The position numbers were made by a program, and so were the translations under genes. Of a stretch of 64,000 nucleotides of DNA, positions 44,684 to 54,563 are shown piece by piece. The notes beneath the pieces were generated by a model that was not told where the DNA came from, made no database searches, and worked only from the letters and a program-made list of their open reading frames with translations. This DNA is from Pelobates cultripes (lineage: Eukaryota; Chordata; Amphibia; Anura; Pelobatidae), in contig OW240912.1 of the NCBI GenBank assembly GCA_933207985.1, forward strand, positions 198,521,515 to 198,585,514, read 5' to 3'. How positions within the stretch are numbered: the stretch's first letter is position 1; every line of letters begins with the position of its first letter.

Positions 44684-45360
44684 TTAAAAACCGAGCTCTC
44701 CCTGAGTCTTTAATCGAAATAGACCAGCAGACTAAGTAAAAAAACAACAAGCTTTTAACAATGGGATTAATTTAAAAAAAACTGAAACTGGCTCCAAAGA
44801 GATTGAACCATTTGAGAAACTTAATTACATTAACCTATACAAACAAACTCTTGTCTTTTAAGAAAAAAAACTTCACAGTCTCAATACAACAAATGCCCAC
44901 AGTTGGCAAAACACAAAACCACCCTTCTGCCTTTGTTTAAGTGCATTGTGGGGGGTTTACAGATAAACAGAATGATTTAAAGGAAGGTATGGGAACTGGA
45001 AAATACCTGACTGTAACTTCAGCACAATGATAATTCCCAACCATATAACAATCTAACATAGGCACCTTTACTTCATAATATTTTCCTCAAATACAAACTG
45101 TTCATTTTCTATTAAACACACTCCAGTGTAAAAATGGAAATGTTAGCCTGGCTAAACAATAGCCACCACACTGTATTAGCCCCAATACCTTTATCATGTA
45201 AACACAATGCTCCTACCCAGAATTCAATGGTTCAAACAGACAAAAGATAACCAAAAAAAAATTAAAAAAAAACAGTTTGCTATTTAAACTTAGAATGCAG
45301 AGAAGCCACAAAATGTACAAAATGTAACATCTAAAAACAATTACAATATATCCAGCTTAG
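44684..45360 (-). other. leader of the gag-only element (part)
   Basis: Non-coding stretch between the gag start and the hAT insertion; A-rich, with no motif I can name. The leader continues at 46170-46495. Confidence 0.45.
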
Positions 45361-46169
45361 TTCTAGTTCAGGGGTAGGCAACCTTTTAGCAGCACTGTGC
45401 CGATATAGGATTGTGATGTCCTGTAGTGCGCCGATCCTATTTTTTTTAAATTGAGGTGTGTATGCTGCCGTATTCTGCTTGTGTTATTTATACTGCAGTT
45501 GCTTTGTATTGTTGTATTTGTGCGTATATAAGCTATTATATTGTATATGTTTATTAGTAGTTTATGGTATTGTGTATGATACAAATGAATGTGGGCTGTG
45601 TATGGTTGCTGCTTGTGGAATTGTGTGTGGATGGATATGACACATTGTGTGTTTGGTAGTGTGTGGGGGCTGTTTGATCTATTTCATGTGAGAGGCTGCA
45701 TGTGGGGTTGTGTGCATGTATGTATATGGTTAGTGGTGTTGCGTTTGTGGGGATTGTGTGTTGTGTGTGTGTGTGTGGGCTGTTCATATTATTTGTATGA
45801 GGGGAGGGTTATTCTGCATTTCTGTGTATATCTAGCAGTGTGTGTGGGTTCCAGTGGGGACCAGGCTGGCCAGGTACAGGTCAAGGACAGGAGATGCGAT
45901 AGCTGTCGAGGGCTGCTCTACTACAGTGTGGATTCCCATTCACAAGTGCTAGGAGGAAGTGATCTGAGATCACTTCCTCTATGTGCTGCAATGCATAAAT
46001 TGAGGATTGTCCTTCACCACCTCTTCGTATTAGCAGATATCTGAAGTTTTACTGGGACTCCTGATAGTCCAGAGTGCATTTGGCTCTAGCAGCCTTGACT
46101 GCCGTGCAAAGACACCTCGAGTGCCGTGCATTGCACTAGTGCCGTAGGTTGCCTACCCCTGTTCTAGTT
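45361..46169. mobile_element. 793-bp non-autonomous hAT element
   Basis: The ends CAGGGGTAGGCAACC and GGTTGCCTACCCCTG are perfect inverted repeats (45369, 46161). The flanking 8-bp duplications TTCTAGTT (45361-45368, 46162-46169) are identical. The interior is TG-rich low-complexity DNA; the open frames in it (for example 45589-46044) are compositional. No transposase. It is inserted in the leader of the gag-only element. Confidence 0.95.
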
Positions 46170-46496
46170 AGTTGTAACAGGAGAGAGACAATACAGCAAA
46201 TGGGCTATTAAAAATGGCCAAAACATCAAAGGTTCCAATGCAGTGAAACTATTCAATTTTCCCCTTTTATCACCAATACTTTAAAACTGTACAGAAACAA
46301 AGTTAAACCTATAAATGCTACAATTTGCAACAAAATATGTTCTGTCAGTCACAATACACAAATTCAAAACAGTCAACAAAACACATATGTATATTTGTTT
46401 CAACAAAATGAATCCTATGCTATAAAGTCTCTTTCTCTTGGATTATGTATCAATATGGTAGTTATTGCGCCTCACAAACATTTGTTGTAGAAGTCT

Positions 46497-46513
46497 AAAA
46501 TTCGTGGTCGCCA
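46497..46513 (-). promoter_or_regulatory. primer-binding site, arginine-tRNA-like
   Basis: On the minus strand TGGCGACCACGAATTTT lies 2 bases after the 5' LTR. Its first 13 bases are complementary to the 3' end (…TTCGTGGTCGCCA) that I recall for a vertebrate tRNA-Arg. The tRNA match is from memory. Confidence 0.6.
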
Positions 46514-46515
46514 AA

Positions 46516-46959
46516 TGTGGTAAATTACCAAACTCTATAAATTATTATGTACGCATACACATATAAACTCTGGTCCGTCTACTTTAACAAATATTTATTC
46601 AGAGAAAAAACAACAACAACATACAAATAATGACACAAAATCTAACTATACCACCAACAACAGCAACAACAACCTAACTAACAATAACAACTACATCTTA
46701 TAAAATCCCACTCACAGTTCACCATGATAGAAATTAGGCCATGTCTGCTTAAGGGACTGCTCAGTAGCACAGCCAAGAAGGAACAGAAATGAATGGAGAT
46801 AGGAGGAAGTGGTTACCTCTTTCCTGACTTGTAAAGGTATTGAATTACCCAATTACCATATCAAAAGGTAAAGCTTATCCCACTGTAAGAAAGGCATACA
46901 TGAGCTTGGTCACATGATCCCTGGTCACCATATTAGTTTGATGACAGAATGTCACCACA
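46516..46959 (-). mobile_element. 5' LTR of the gag-only element
   Basis: It is the same 444 bp as the left copy, with about 11 substitutions. Followed on the plus-strand side by ccatc, the target duplication. Confidence 0.9.
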
Positions 46960-46964
46960 CCATC

Positions 46965-47500
46965 CACCCCTGCCTGCCATTTACGAACCCCACTTGGTTT
47001 TCATGTATCAACGAGGGGATGATGAGTGGTAGATTCTGGCTTTTATTGGGTGGTTTTCCCGGTTTTGGGAGAGGGGCGATATGAGCCATTAACATCTCCG
47101 ATGGCATTGATCATGTCTCCATTATGTGATTGAATAACATCTCTAGGTACGGGGCCAGAGTGGGTGCGAATTGTTTATAATATGAATTTGTGAGGCCGTC
47201 TGGTCCTGGGGACTTGCCCGGGGGCAGTGAGCGGATGGTTTCCAAGATCTCTTGTGTGATTACGGGGGCTTTTATGGCAGTTATTTGGGTCTCTGTCAAC
47301 TGTGGTAGTGTGGTGAGCTTTAGGAAGTTCCTGATCTCTTGGGCGTTGGGTTGGTGTATAGTATCATCCTCTTTGAGGTTATAGAAGGTGTGGTAATACA
47401 TTGCCATTTCATCATTAATGTCTTGGGGGTTGTGTATTTTGTTGCCCTTGATAGTAATTGGGTATGGGATTTTAGCATTCACCTGTTTTTGACAGAGCAT
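46965..47500 (-). pseudogene. L1 ORF2 RT fingers region
   Basis: Minus-strand codons for FYNLKEDDTIHQPNAQEI, ETIRSLPPGKSPGPDGLTNS and [18 protein letters not shown] are a standard L1 RT start. The open frame ends at 47111 and decays towards 46960, where the gag-only LTR element begins. The frame resumes beyond that element at 39312. Confidence 0.85.
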
Positions 47501-47585
47501 TTCTGCAAGTGTTTATCCTGCCCTGTTTCGTGGTTTATGGGCCTGCCACATGGATAGGAGAGATACGTCTTGGGTATCATAGGTC

Positions 47586-47665
47586 TTAACCCCTTAAGGA
47601 CCAAACTTCTGGAATAAAAGGGAATCATGACATGTCACACATGTCATGTGTCCTTAAGGGGTTAA
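47586..47665. mobile_element. 80-bp palindromic TTAA MITE, second copy
   Basis: TTAACCCCTTAAGGAC…GTCCTTAAGGGGTTAA, with near-perfect inverted ends. It is the reverse-oriented relative of 6045-6124 and lies between the L1 RT and endonuclease parts. Confidence 0.85.
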
Positions 47666-47669
47666 AGTA

Positions 47670-48136
47670 CCTCTGTAGGTGTTCTTGTAGTTTTTGTGTG
47701 AAGGAGGGGTCATGCAGCTGTGATTCATTGAGGTGCCAGGGTGGTTTGCCTCTATGTTGCTATTGGTCTCTAAAGGTTAGCAGAGTTGGAGCGTGGTCCA
47801 TGGAGCTGTGTGTTACCTGTGGGAGTAGGGTTCCAGAGACCAAGATTAGGTCTATCCTGGAATACGTCTTGTAATGCGGAATAGTACAAGTACTCTCTGT
47901 TTGTTGGGTGCATGTTCTCTATGAGTCATAGAGCCCGTATTCCATGATCAGTTTAGTGAGTACTTTACCTGTGTTCCTAAGTGTAGTGTGTCTGGTGGCA
48001 GCGTGAGGTAGGGATGTGTCTATTTGGTAGTTTAGGGTGTGGTCGAAGTCCCTACATACGATCACACAGCCGGTAGATGCTGTAGGCAATTTTGGCAGTA
48101 CACTGTGTAGGAAATTACGCTGTTGTTCATTTGGAC
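47670..48136 (-). pseudogene. L1 ORF2 endonuclease segment
   Basis: The minus strand encodes an apurinic-type endonuclease segment: YSRIDLILVSGTLLPQV (near 47855), then DHAPTLLTF (near 47785), preceded by CRDFDHTLNYQIDTS (near 48040). Stops interrupt it. It is split from the N-terminal endonuclease part (49106-49424) by the L2 insertion. Confidence 0.75.
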
Positions 48137-49105
48137 TGAATTATTATTATTATAATTATATAGCACCATCAAATTCCACAGCGCTTTACAAAGGGTGGAC
48201 GAACAGACATGTAGTTGTAACCAGACAAGTTGGACACACAGGAACAGAGGGGTTGAGGGCCCTGCTCAATGAGCTTACATGCTAGAGGGAGTGGGGTAAA
48301 ATGACACAAAACGGTAAGGATAGTATTAGATTAGTGACAGTTGCAGAAGAGGAAACAGTCAGGAGCTATTAACAGTTTAATTGATATGCCTTTTTGAAGG
48401 AGTGGAGACTGAGTGAGCATCTAACGGAGGAGGGAAGCGAGTTCCACAGGAACGGTGCAGCCCTCGAGAAATCTTGAAGGAGAGCATCAGAGGTGGGAGT
48501 ACGGACAGAAGATAGATGTAAGTCTTCAGCAGATCGTAAGGGCCTAGACGGGACATACTTGTGTATAAGGGAGGATAGATAGGTGGGAGCAGCATTATGT
48601 AGTGATTTGAAAGCAAGAACCAGAATTTTAAATTGAGCTCTATATTTTATAGGAAGCCAATGTAGGGACTGACAGAAGGGTGGGGCATGGGAGGTGCGGG
48701 CGGACAGGAAGATGAGCCTTGCTGCTGCATTCATTATGGACTGTAACGGCGCAAGTTGGGAGCACGTAAGACCACTGAGAAGCGGATTACAGTAGTCAAG
48801 GTGAGAAAGGACAGTGGAATGGTCCAACACGTTAGTCGCATCTGGTGCTAAGTAGGAGCGGATGCGTGCAATGTTTTTGAGATGCAAATGACAGGATTTG
48901 GCAATAGATTGAACATGAACTTCTGTAGGACCACGAAGAGGAAGGGCCCATGTAGCTTGTCAAAAGCTTTCTCAGCGTCAATACTTGAGGGAGAAATAGC
49001 AGAGAGGCAGTCAGAGACACTAGTCAAGAGGGACGGGGAGAGATCAGGAGAGGACAGGTAGATTTGCGTGTCATCTGCATAGAAATGAGACTTAACAGAA
49101 CATAT
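48137..49105 (-). mobile_element. L2/CR1-type LINE 3' part inside L1
   Basis: The minus strand encodes the RT end FYADDTQIYLSSPDLSPSLL (near 49060) and a 172-codon C-terminus (48887-48369) with VLSHLDYCNPLLSGL and LHWLPIKYRAQFKILVLAFK, the hallmark of L2/CR1-group ORF2. The 3' end carries TTTGTAAAGCGCTGTGGAAT and an (ATA)n tail at 48137-48175. It is 5'-truncated in the RT. A patch of L1-like code lies inside it at about 48915-48985. Confidence 0.85.
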
Positions 49106-49424
49106 TGCATGTTTTTAATCATGCAGTGAAGTAGCAAAACCTGCCCTGGCTATCTTTTTTGATGCTAAGTAATTCTACCATCAGGGGTTTATGTAGAAGA
49201 ATGGACATCTCTCTGGATTTGGATGAGTGTGTAGCCTGCTACTGTATGGGGTACTCTTTTAGTTCAAACATGGGGACCCTGTTGGTTACGAAATGTGTTT
49301 CTTGGGCACAATACCTACTTCATGTCTTTTGGAATCTTCTAGGAGCATGCGCCTTTTATGCTGGGTATTTAATCCTCTGGTGTTGTGGGAATATATTTTC
49401 ATGGCTGGGGTTTCGAGTTCCGGC
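49106..49424 (-). pseudogene. L1 ORF2 N-terminal endonuclease start
   Basis: MKIYSHNTRGLNTQHKRRML near 49400 and SIKKDSQGRFC near 49160 match the start of an L1 endonuclease. Stops are present (for example around 49285 and 49190). The L1 copy begins here, at the 5' breakpoint against the Gypsy-3 LTR. Confidence 0.75.
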
Positions 49425-49808
49425 TATTAAGGCTTATTTTGGCCTTAAGTCATTGTCCTATCGTTATGTGCTACTAGTGATTCCCTTGTGATTTCCTGTG
49501 TTTGACCTCGGCTTCGTATTTGGCTCATGATTTCTGGTATCCTGATCCCGGCTTCGTAGTTGACTCGTGATTTCTGGTATCCTGACCAATGGCTTCATAT
49601 TTGACTCGTGATTTCTGGTATCCTGGCCTAGCTTTGTCTAGACTCTGAGTATTTCTGTAATCCTGACCTTCATTTATCTTGACCCTATTTCTTGTTGTAT
49701 TAATACGTAAGTCCGGCCATTCTAAGGCTTGGTAATATGTCTTTTGGATCCACCTTTTGTGGGTTTCCTCTTTCCTGCTTTTTGAGGTACGACTCCTGTG
49801 ACACTCAG

Positions 49809-49850
49809 GCTGTATAAAACTAAACCTATTCTTTAGTTCTAGTGAATTTA
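49809..49850 (-). pseudogene. ERV-1 env, upstream flank
   Basis: This short stretch continues the ERV-1 env frame in phase on the far side of Gypsy-3. It is cut again at 49851 by a T-tract that starts another retroelement. Confidence 0.5.
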
Positions 49851-51230
49851 TTTTTTTTGTCAATCTTTGTTTTATTGAACTAGGGCAAGTACAAGAAAGA
49901 AAAATAAATATATCAGCAAAAACAAGACATATGAGCTGTGTACAACACCATTAATAATATCTGATTGGGTGCTTCTTTTTATTAATGTGAGGTGACGGTC
50001 TATCTATGTTCATGCTGAGGTTAGTAATCATCTTAGGTCTAATATGTCTGCCGAGTGGCTATGCAGGGATGCTGGGAGGTAAAGATAAGTAGGCTGACAT
50101 AGTGAGTTGCCAATATGCTGGACTATGTGAGTTAAACGTGCTAAACATAACAGATAAGGATAAACAGGCTTTAACAAATTATTTAGGGTCTATGAGAGCC
50201 AGGGTGATGCATTTCAGAGAGATAGAGTGGCATGCGGTTAGAGTTGCCTAATCTTCGACCTTTCTCACGTCTCTCCCCGCGCTTGCTAGCTTTCACCCAA
50301 TACCTATGCTGGCTATGTGAGTTAAGTATGGAGACAGTTCCTAGGTAGTCCAAGATAGGCCACTCTGCCAGCCCCAGGCCGTCTCAAGAGCCTCTGTGCG
50401 GATTCCACTGCTTCAGTTTCCCACGCCACTGTGAGCAATGTCTCGGTAAGGTGCAGTCGCCGCTTGAGGTCGTGGGTACTCCTTCTGAGGATGTGGGTCA
50501 GGCATCGGGGTTGACCCCCTTTGGGAGATGTGGGTCAGACATCAGGGTTGACCCAAAAAGGCAGTAGCGAGCGTTGGGCGACTCGGGACAGGATGCGGCT
50601 TTCAGGCGAGCCTTCTGTTTCACAGGCTACTCGAGTCTGGGAGCTGGACAGAGTCATCAAATCTTGCCAGCCTCGTGGTATAGATGGCCAGGAGACATGT
50701 TCTGCCGCTTGCTGATCTTTCCTTGGTCTGCTCTGCTCTATTCCGCCAGAAGTCGCTGAATATTGCATCCAGCCGATGTTCAAAGTTGTCCAGCAGGCCC
50801 TGTGACATGGTGGTCAGCTCCACTGTCGCCATCTTGGCTCTGGCTGTACTGCAGTGCATTGTATCAGGATCGGGTGAGTTCCCTGGCTCCACTCGCTGAC
50901 GTGAAGTAGAGCCTGTATTTTTCCAGGATATCCCTCAACGGCAGGGGGAGAAAACGGGGGTCCCAACTGCGTCAGCGTTTTCCCGCAGGACAGTTTGCAG
51001 GGAGATCGGCCGCCTCTTACACACTTGCGTCCGCTGGTAGGCCGCAGTTTGCAGTCTGTGTCAGTTTACTTCTCTGAGCATGAAAATCCACCCGGTGTAA
51101 TCTCGGAGTAACACCGATGCTCTCCTAGTATATGGATAGTAATATCGGTATGGTATGGTATAAATTAGTCGCTTTGTAGTGGGTTCATGTACAGAGCTCT
51201 TGCTTAGTGCGACCAGTCTGATCCGTGGCT
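49851..51230 (-). mobile_element. probable L1-type fragment
   Basis: A TTTTTTTT tract followed by GTCAATCTTTGTTTTATTGA looks like the reverse complement of a LINE poly(A) end. The minus ORF 50892-50620 (TMSQGLLDNFEHRLDAIFSD, then FWRN) resembles the N-terminus of an L1 ORF1. The middle does not match the other L1, so an internal deletion or a second family is possible. Confidence 0.4.
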
Positions 51231-51540
51231 AGGCCCCGCCCCCCGCAATTGGGCCCACACGCTGGTTGGGCCCATCAGGTGGCCCAAGCATTTAGGGCCA
51301 CCCAATGGGTCCTATTATCTTCAGGGGCCCAGTCAGCGCTGTAATAGCGCCAACGGGCCCCTTTAAAAAAAAAATGCAGCCGGAAAGCAAGTGCTGCTGG
51401 GAGGAAGTGAGGTCCGATCACTTCCTCCCAGTTTACTCCGCGCAGGAAGGAGGAGAGAAAGGCCGCAAGGAGAGGAGAGGCAGCCGACTCACATCATCCC
51501 CAGCCACCCTCCTGCGATGAAATGGTAAGGCTGAAAATGA
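51231..51540. other. GC-rich flank of the minisatellite-bearing element
   Basis: GGGCCC-rich DNA with TAGGCCCCGCCCCCCGCAAT and a palindromic GAGGAAGTGAG…CACTTCCTCC. A similar GGGCCC-rich block lies on the other side of the minisatellite (62780-62950). Both probably belong to one non-autonomous DNA transposon whose ends I could not fix. Confidence 0.45.
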
Positions 51541-51544
51541 GGTG

Positions 51545-52046
51545 TGTGTGTATATATACGTATGTATGTATGTATGTATGCCAGTGTATGTGTGTATGTA
51601 TGTATGCCAGTGTATGTATGTATGCCAGTGTATGTATGCCAGTGTATGTATGTACGCCAATGTATGTATGCCAGTGTATGTAAGTATGCCAGTGTATGTA
51701 TGTATGCTAGTGTATGTGTGTATGTATGCCAGTGTATGTATGTATGCTAGTGTATGTATGTATGCCAATGTATGTATGCCAGTGGTTGTATGTATGCCAG
51801 TGTATGTAAGTATGCCAGTGTATGTATACCAGTGTATGTGTGTATGTATGCCAGTGTGTGTATGTCTGTATGTATGCCAGTATGTATGTATGTATGCCAG
51901 TATGTGTCTGTCTGTATGTATGCCAGTGTGTGTCTGTCTGTATGTATGCCAGTATGTGTCTGTCTGTATGTATGCCAGTGTGTGTCTGTCTGTATGTATG
52001 TATGCCAGTATGCATGTATGTATGCCAGTGTATATATGTATGTATG
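51545..52046. repeat. TATG/CCAG minisatellite, left part
   Basis: Tandem units of the type TGTATGTATGCCAG, 12-28 bp long, with TGTCTGTCTG variants towards the right. The same array continues at 62405. All frames stay open because the unit has no stops; the long ORFs here are not genes. Confidence 0.9.
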
Positions 52047-52657
52047 TGTTGTAGAATTATTAGGCCTCTATAAATCTGTAAGGCCCCTTTAAATCCTCTT
52101 GCTATACCTCTAAGAGGCCCCATAGTTTTACAAGAAAGCTTTGTCTATAGAACATAGAATTTGCATGTCAGCAAGAAATAGCTTTGATAAAATGTGTATT
52201 TACTAAAAGCCTTGAAACCTAACCTTGAGAAACTAACAGTGCCAGGCTACACTCTAAATGGATAGCTGCCAAAAGGCCCCTCCCGTCGAGTGAGCTCCTC
52301 ATGTTATCAAAATGGCGCTAAAACCTGGAGGAGACAATCATGACGAGGATAGTGACATAAGATGGTACACCCCCGTAGGGAGGGCATTTTACTAACTACT
52401 TAGCACCTAAGCCAATTAACAATGTCTATTTGTCTATATCTTGATTTTCTTCAATGATGTAATAATGCCTTTAAAAGGGCCTGCGAGCCTGCTTTTTATT
52501 CAGAAGCCATTAAACTTCTCTGAAGTTCTTTCATTAACCTGAACTCTGTGTCTCAGTGTGAATTTACTTCTGCGTGCACGCAACTTTATTATCTTTAATT
52601 TGGACAGGAACAGATAGTCATTCAAACTAATTGGTTTGCAGTAAATCAACTACAACA
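52047..52657 (+). mobile_element. ERV-2 5' LTR
   Basis: Starts TGTTGTAGAATTATTAGGCC, ends CTACAACA. TTTAAAAGG near 52470 is TATA-like, and ATTAAA (52509-52514) is a likely poly(A) signal about 40 bp later. These suggest a short R region beginning near 52495. Confidence 0.93.
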
Positions 52658-52659
52658 GC

Positions 52660-52677
52660 TGGCGCCCAACGTGGGGC
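52660..52677 (+). promoter_or_regulatory. ERV-2 primer-binding site, tRNA-Lys(1,2) type
   Basis: TGGCGCCCAACGTGGGGC lies 2 bases after the LTR. It is the full 18-base complement of the lysine tRNA 3' end used by several retroviral genera. Confidence 0.9.
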
Positions 52678-53668
52678 TCTGGGTTATGTCCTGCCTGGGC
52701 AGCTGTCCAAGAAGATGCTGGGGGGATGAATCCTGGGGGAAGGAAAAGAGCCTGATCACCTCTGAATACACGGTAGAGACTGCTGCAGCACCTAGCCGGT
52801 ATGTTCCTACCCCTGTGATTGACCTGTCCCAGTGTCTGTGACTGCTGCCGAGAGGACATCAAAGTCAGGTAATAACTTGCCCAGAGTCTTTGTATTGTTA
52901 ATGATACTTAATTTACCTGCATGTTGACTATCTGTTGCCTGGGTGTGTTTGTATTGGTTTGTGTTTAACTTAGTACCCGGGGAGTGTGAGAGCCTGTTTA
53001 CTCCTTTTAGGAGCCACGTAGCTGTGGCTGTAAGGACAAAGAGTAGGGGGAATCTGTGGAGGGTGGTGTAGACTCACTGCTTCCTTGGGGTTCCCCATAG
53101 TGTCGCTTTGACTGCTTAGCTAGCCTCATCGGACACTTCTTCTTGGTAAAATTCCAGCCTCGAGCGCTGAGGCAGGTAAGATTCCAATTCTTTGGGCTAT
53201 ACAGGATTCGGGTTGGAAGCTGTTGCTGTTTCCTGTGGCTGCTGGTAGTGAGACTTGCGGGTGGGTCCGCAACAGGGACACTACGAGGTTGAGGGAGGTG
53301 GCTTTTGGCCACACGAGTAAAGGCAAGGGATAAAACTGTTGAACTTATTTGAACTGTGATGCATGCACTGTATTTTATTTGAAATGTTGTCTTAATTGTC
53401 TGTCACACAGATCCCTGTGTTTACTTTTATCTTACTCACTGTACTATTTACACTTTCCCCTCCTATTTCTCTTTCTTTGTTGAGAGAAGTGGTTGGTCAC
53501 ACACTTCTCGCCACGCTCCAATTCCGCGGCTACCTCGGGTAGGCGGAATTAGTGACTAGTCTATGTTTTGGGAAGACGTACGTAGGAACCCACTCTTACG
53601 TAGCAGTCGAGCACTGTAGACCTTCTTTTCTCTCTTTCTCTATATCTGGGACGCCTTATATAGGGAGG
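52678..53668 (+). other. ERV-2 leader
   Basis: About 1 kb of untranslated leader that should hold the packaging signal and the splice donor for env mRNA. I cannot pick the donor with confidence. No gene is seen. Confidence 0.5.
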
Positions 53669-54420
53669 ATGGGACAGAAGTTAGATAAACCCAGTAAGGG
53701 TTGGTTAGCATGTGATCTAGTGGAAGACAGAGAAGGAGAAGAGATGGTTAAGAAAGTGAGGAAGATTGCTAAAGTATGTGGAATTACCGTACCTCCGTGC
53801 GGCAGATTGTAGCCAGAGAGCTGGCGTAAGTTACTGACAGAGAAGAAAGGGAAGCTGTCGGACCAAGATTTGGTTCGTACAGCAGAAGCCTGGTACCGAG
53901 TAGCAAGAGCTATTCAGCAAAAGGGATAGGTTGAGGAAGAAATTGATCACAAAGGTTTAAGATTGTTTGTGTATTATAATAATTGTGTTACTGGGAAGTC
54001 CTCCCAGCCAGCGCCCTATGATGGCGCCCAGGAGGTGACCACTCCCAACATCGCGTCAGCAATGACCGAAATGTAGCTGACCATGGTCCCCACCCCTGGT
54101 CCCCACCCTACCACCACCCCTGTTTGCCCAGTCCTGAATGCTGATGGATCCCTATTCTCCCCCCCCATCAGTCCTACAGATCTCGTCACCCTCATCCTCT
54201 CTCTGCAGCTCCCTGCACCTCCAGTCCGTTTCTCCCGTCAAAGATTTCTGGTTTCCAAACGTATAAGTCTCTGTCCTTCTGTCTTGTTACTTTACAGCAC
54301 TCACATAGTTAATCTTCATGCCTGCAGTTTCTCTCTCTCCCCTTTTTGCACTGTCTCACTTTCTCCCCCCCCTTGCCTCCGAATGGAGGAGTGACATGCC
54401 TGCATTTCGGAGCTACTGAT
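53669..54420 (+). pseudogene. ERV-2 gag, N-terminal remnant
   Basis: It starts ATG GGA (MGQKLDKPSKGW), a myristoylation-type Met-Gly start suited to matrix. The first frame stops at 53810-53812. Matrix-like code continues in another frame (KLSDQDLVRTAEAWYRVAR, near 53855-53910). Pro-rich linker-like code follows (54083-54300; TPGPHPTTTPVCPV). No capsid core or zinc knuckle is found before the L2 tail and solo LTR at 54484-55552. Gag is therefore truncated and frame-broken. Confidence 0.7.
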
Positions 54421-54483
54421 AAGAGTTAGAGACGGGATTTTTGCTGGAAAATATTCTAATTCAAAGGTTATGGTGTTATAATT

Positions 54484-54563
54484 GTGTAATAATATTATTA
54501 TTGTTGCCGTTTGCATGGCGCCGGCAGATTCCACGGTGCTATATATATATATATATATATATA
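54484..54563 (-). mobile_element. L2/CR1 LINE tail with (AT)n
   Basis: AATATTATTATTGTTGCCGT, then GGCGCCGGCAGATTCCACGG, is a diverged copy of the LINE tail at 5725 and 48137. It runs into (AT)n at 54539-54563. The (AT)n is the target site of the solo LTR that follows. Confidence 0.55.

Larger units (their letters stand above)
39308..46964 (-). mobile_element. gag-only LTR retroelement (7.65 kb with inserts)
   Basis: Two 444-bp LTRs (39313-39756, 46516-46959) with TGTGGT/ACCACA ends are flanked by the exact 5-bp duplication ccatc (39308-39312, 46960-46964). A primer-binding site next to the right LTR and a purine tract next to the left LTR set the orientation to minus. The interior encodes gag only; no protease, RT, integrase or env is found. 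It also carries a Tc1-like transposon and a hAT element. About 11 LTR differences are visible by eye. It is inserted in the RT region of the L1. Confidence 0.9.
36862..49424 (-). mobile_element. L1-clade LINE, 5'-truncated at ORF2, with nested insertions
   Basis: A T-tract at 36862 marks the poly(A) tail of a minus-strand L1. ORF2 parts, in order from the right: endonuclease start (KIYSHNTRGLNTQHKRRMLL, near 49390), more endonuclease (47670-48130), RT fingers (SLPPGKSPGPDGLTNSYYK, near 47190), later RT (38900-39312) and the C-terminal Cys/His region (CWRCQTYKGCMIHIWWGCPH, near 37470). All are broken by stops and frameshifts. Its own length is about 3 kb; inserted elements make up the rest. 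It begins exactly at the start of ORF2, so it is 5'-truncated. It interrupts the Gypsy-3 3' LTR. I see no clear target duplication. Confidence 0.85.
22709..49803 (+). mobile_element. Gypsy-3: Ty3/Gypsy element expanded to 27 kb by nested insertions
   Basis: One Ty3/Gypsy element, TGTCACA…TGTGACA at its outer ends, with gag-pol at about 32696-36271. Its own DNA is only about 6 kb; the rest is later insertions in both LTRs. The flanks are ctaag (22704-22708) and ctcag (49804-49808), a 5-bp duplication with one change. The env frame of ERV-1 reads in phase from one flank to the other when one duplication copy is discounted. Both points support a single insertion event. Confidence 0.8.
36272..49803 (+). 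mobile_element. Gypsy-3 3' LTR (interrupted by L1)
   Basis: It starts TGTCACAAACTTACC (36272, repeated at 36544) and runs to 36861. It is cut by an L1 insertion, resumes at 49425 (TATTAAGGCTTATTTTGG) and ends CTCCTGTGACA at 49803. The order of blocks on both sides of the cut matches the 5' LTR. The 40-bp tandem repeat has three copies here against about four in the 5' LTR. Confidence 0.8.

Noticed and set aside
45589..46044. 151-codon ORF in the 793-bp hAT element
   Set aside because: TG-rich low-complexity DNA; no transposase motif, so it is not a gene.
46497..46513. A tRNA gene at the arginine-like sequence
   Set aside because: Only the 3'-end complement is present next to an LTR; no cloverleaf or A/B boxes, so it is a primer-binding site.
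51542..52123. Long overlapping ORFs rich in Tyr, Val, Cys and Met (plus) or His, Thr and Ile (minus)
   Set aside because: They come from a stop-free TATG/CCAG tandem repeat that is open in several frames; there is no codon bias or domain.
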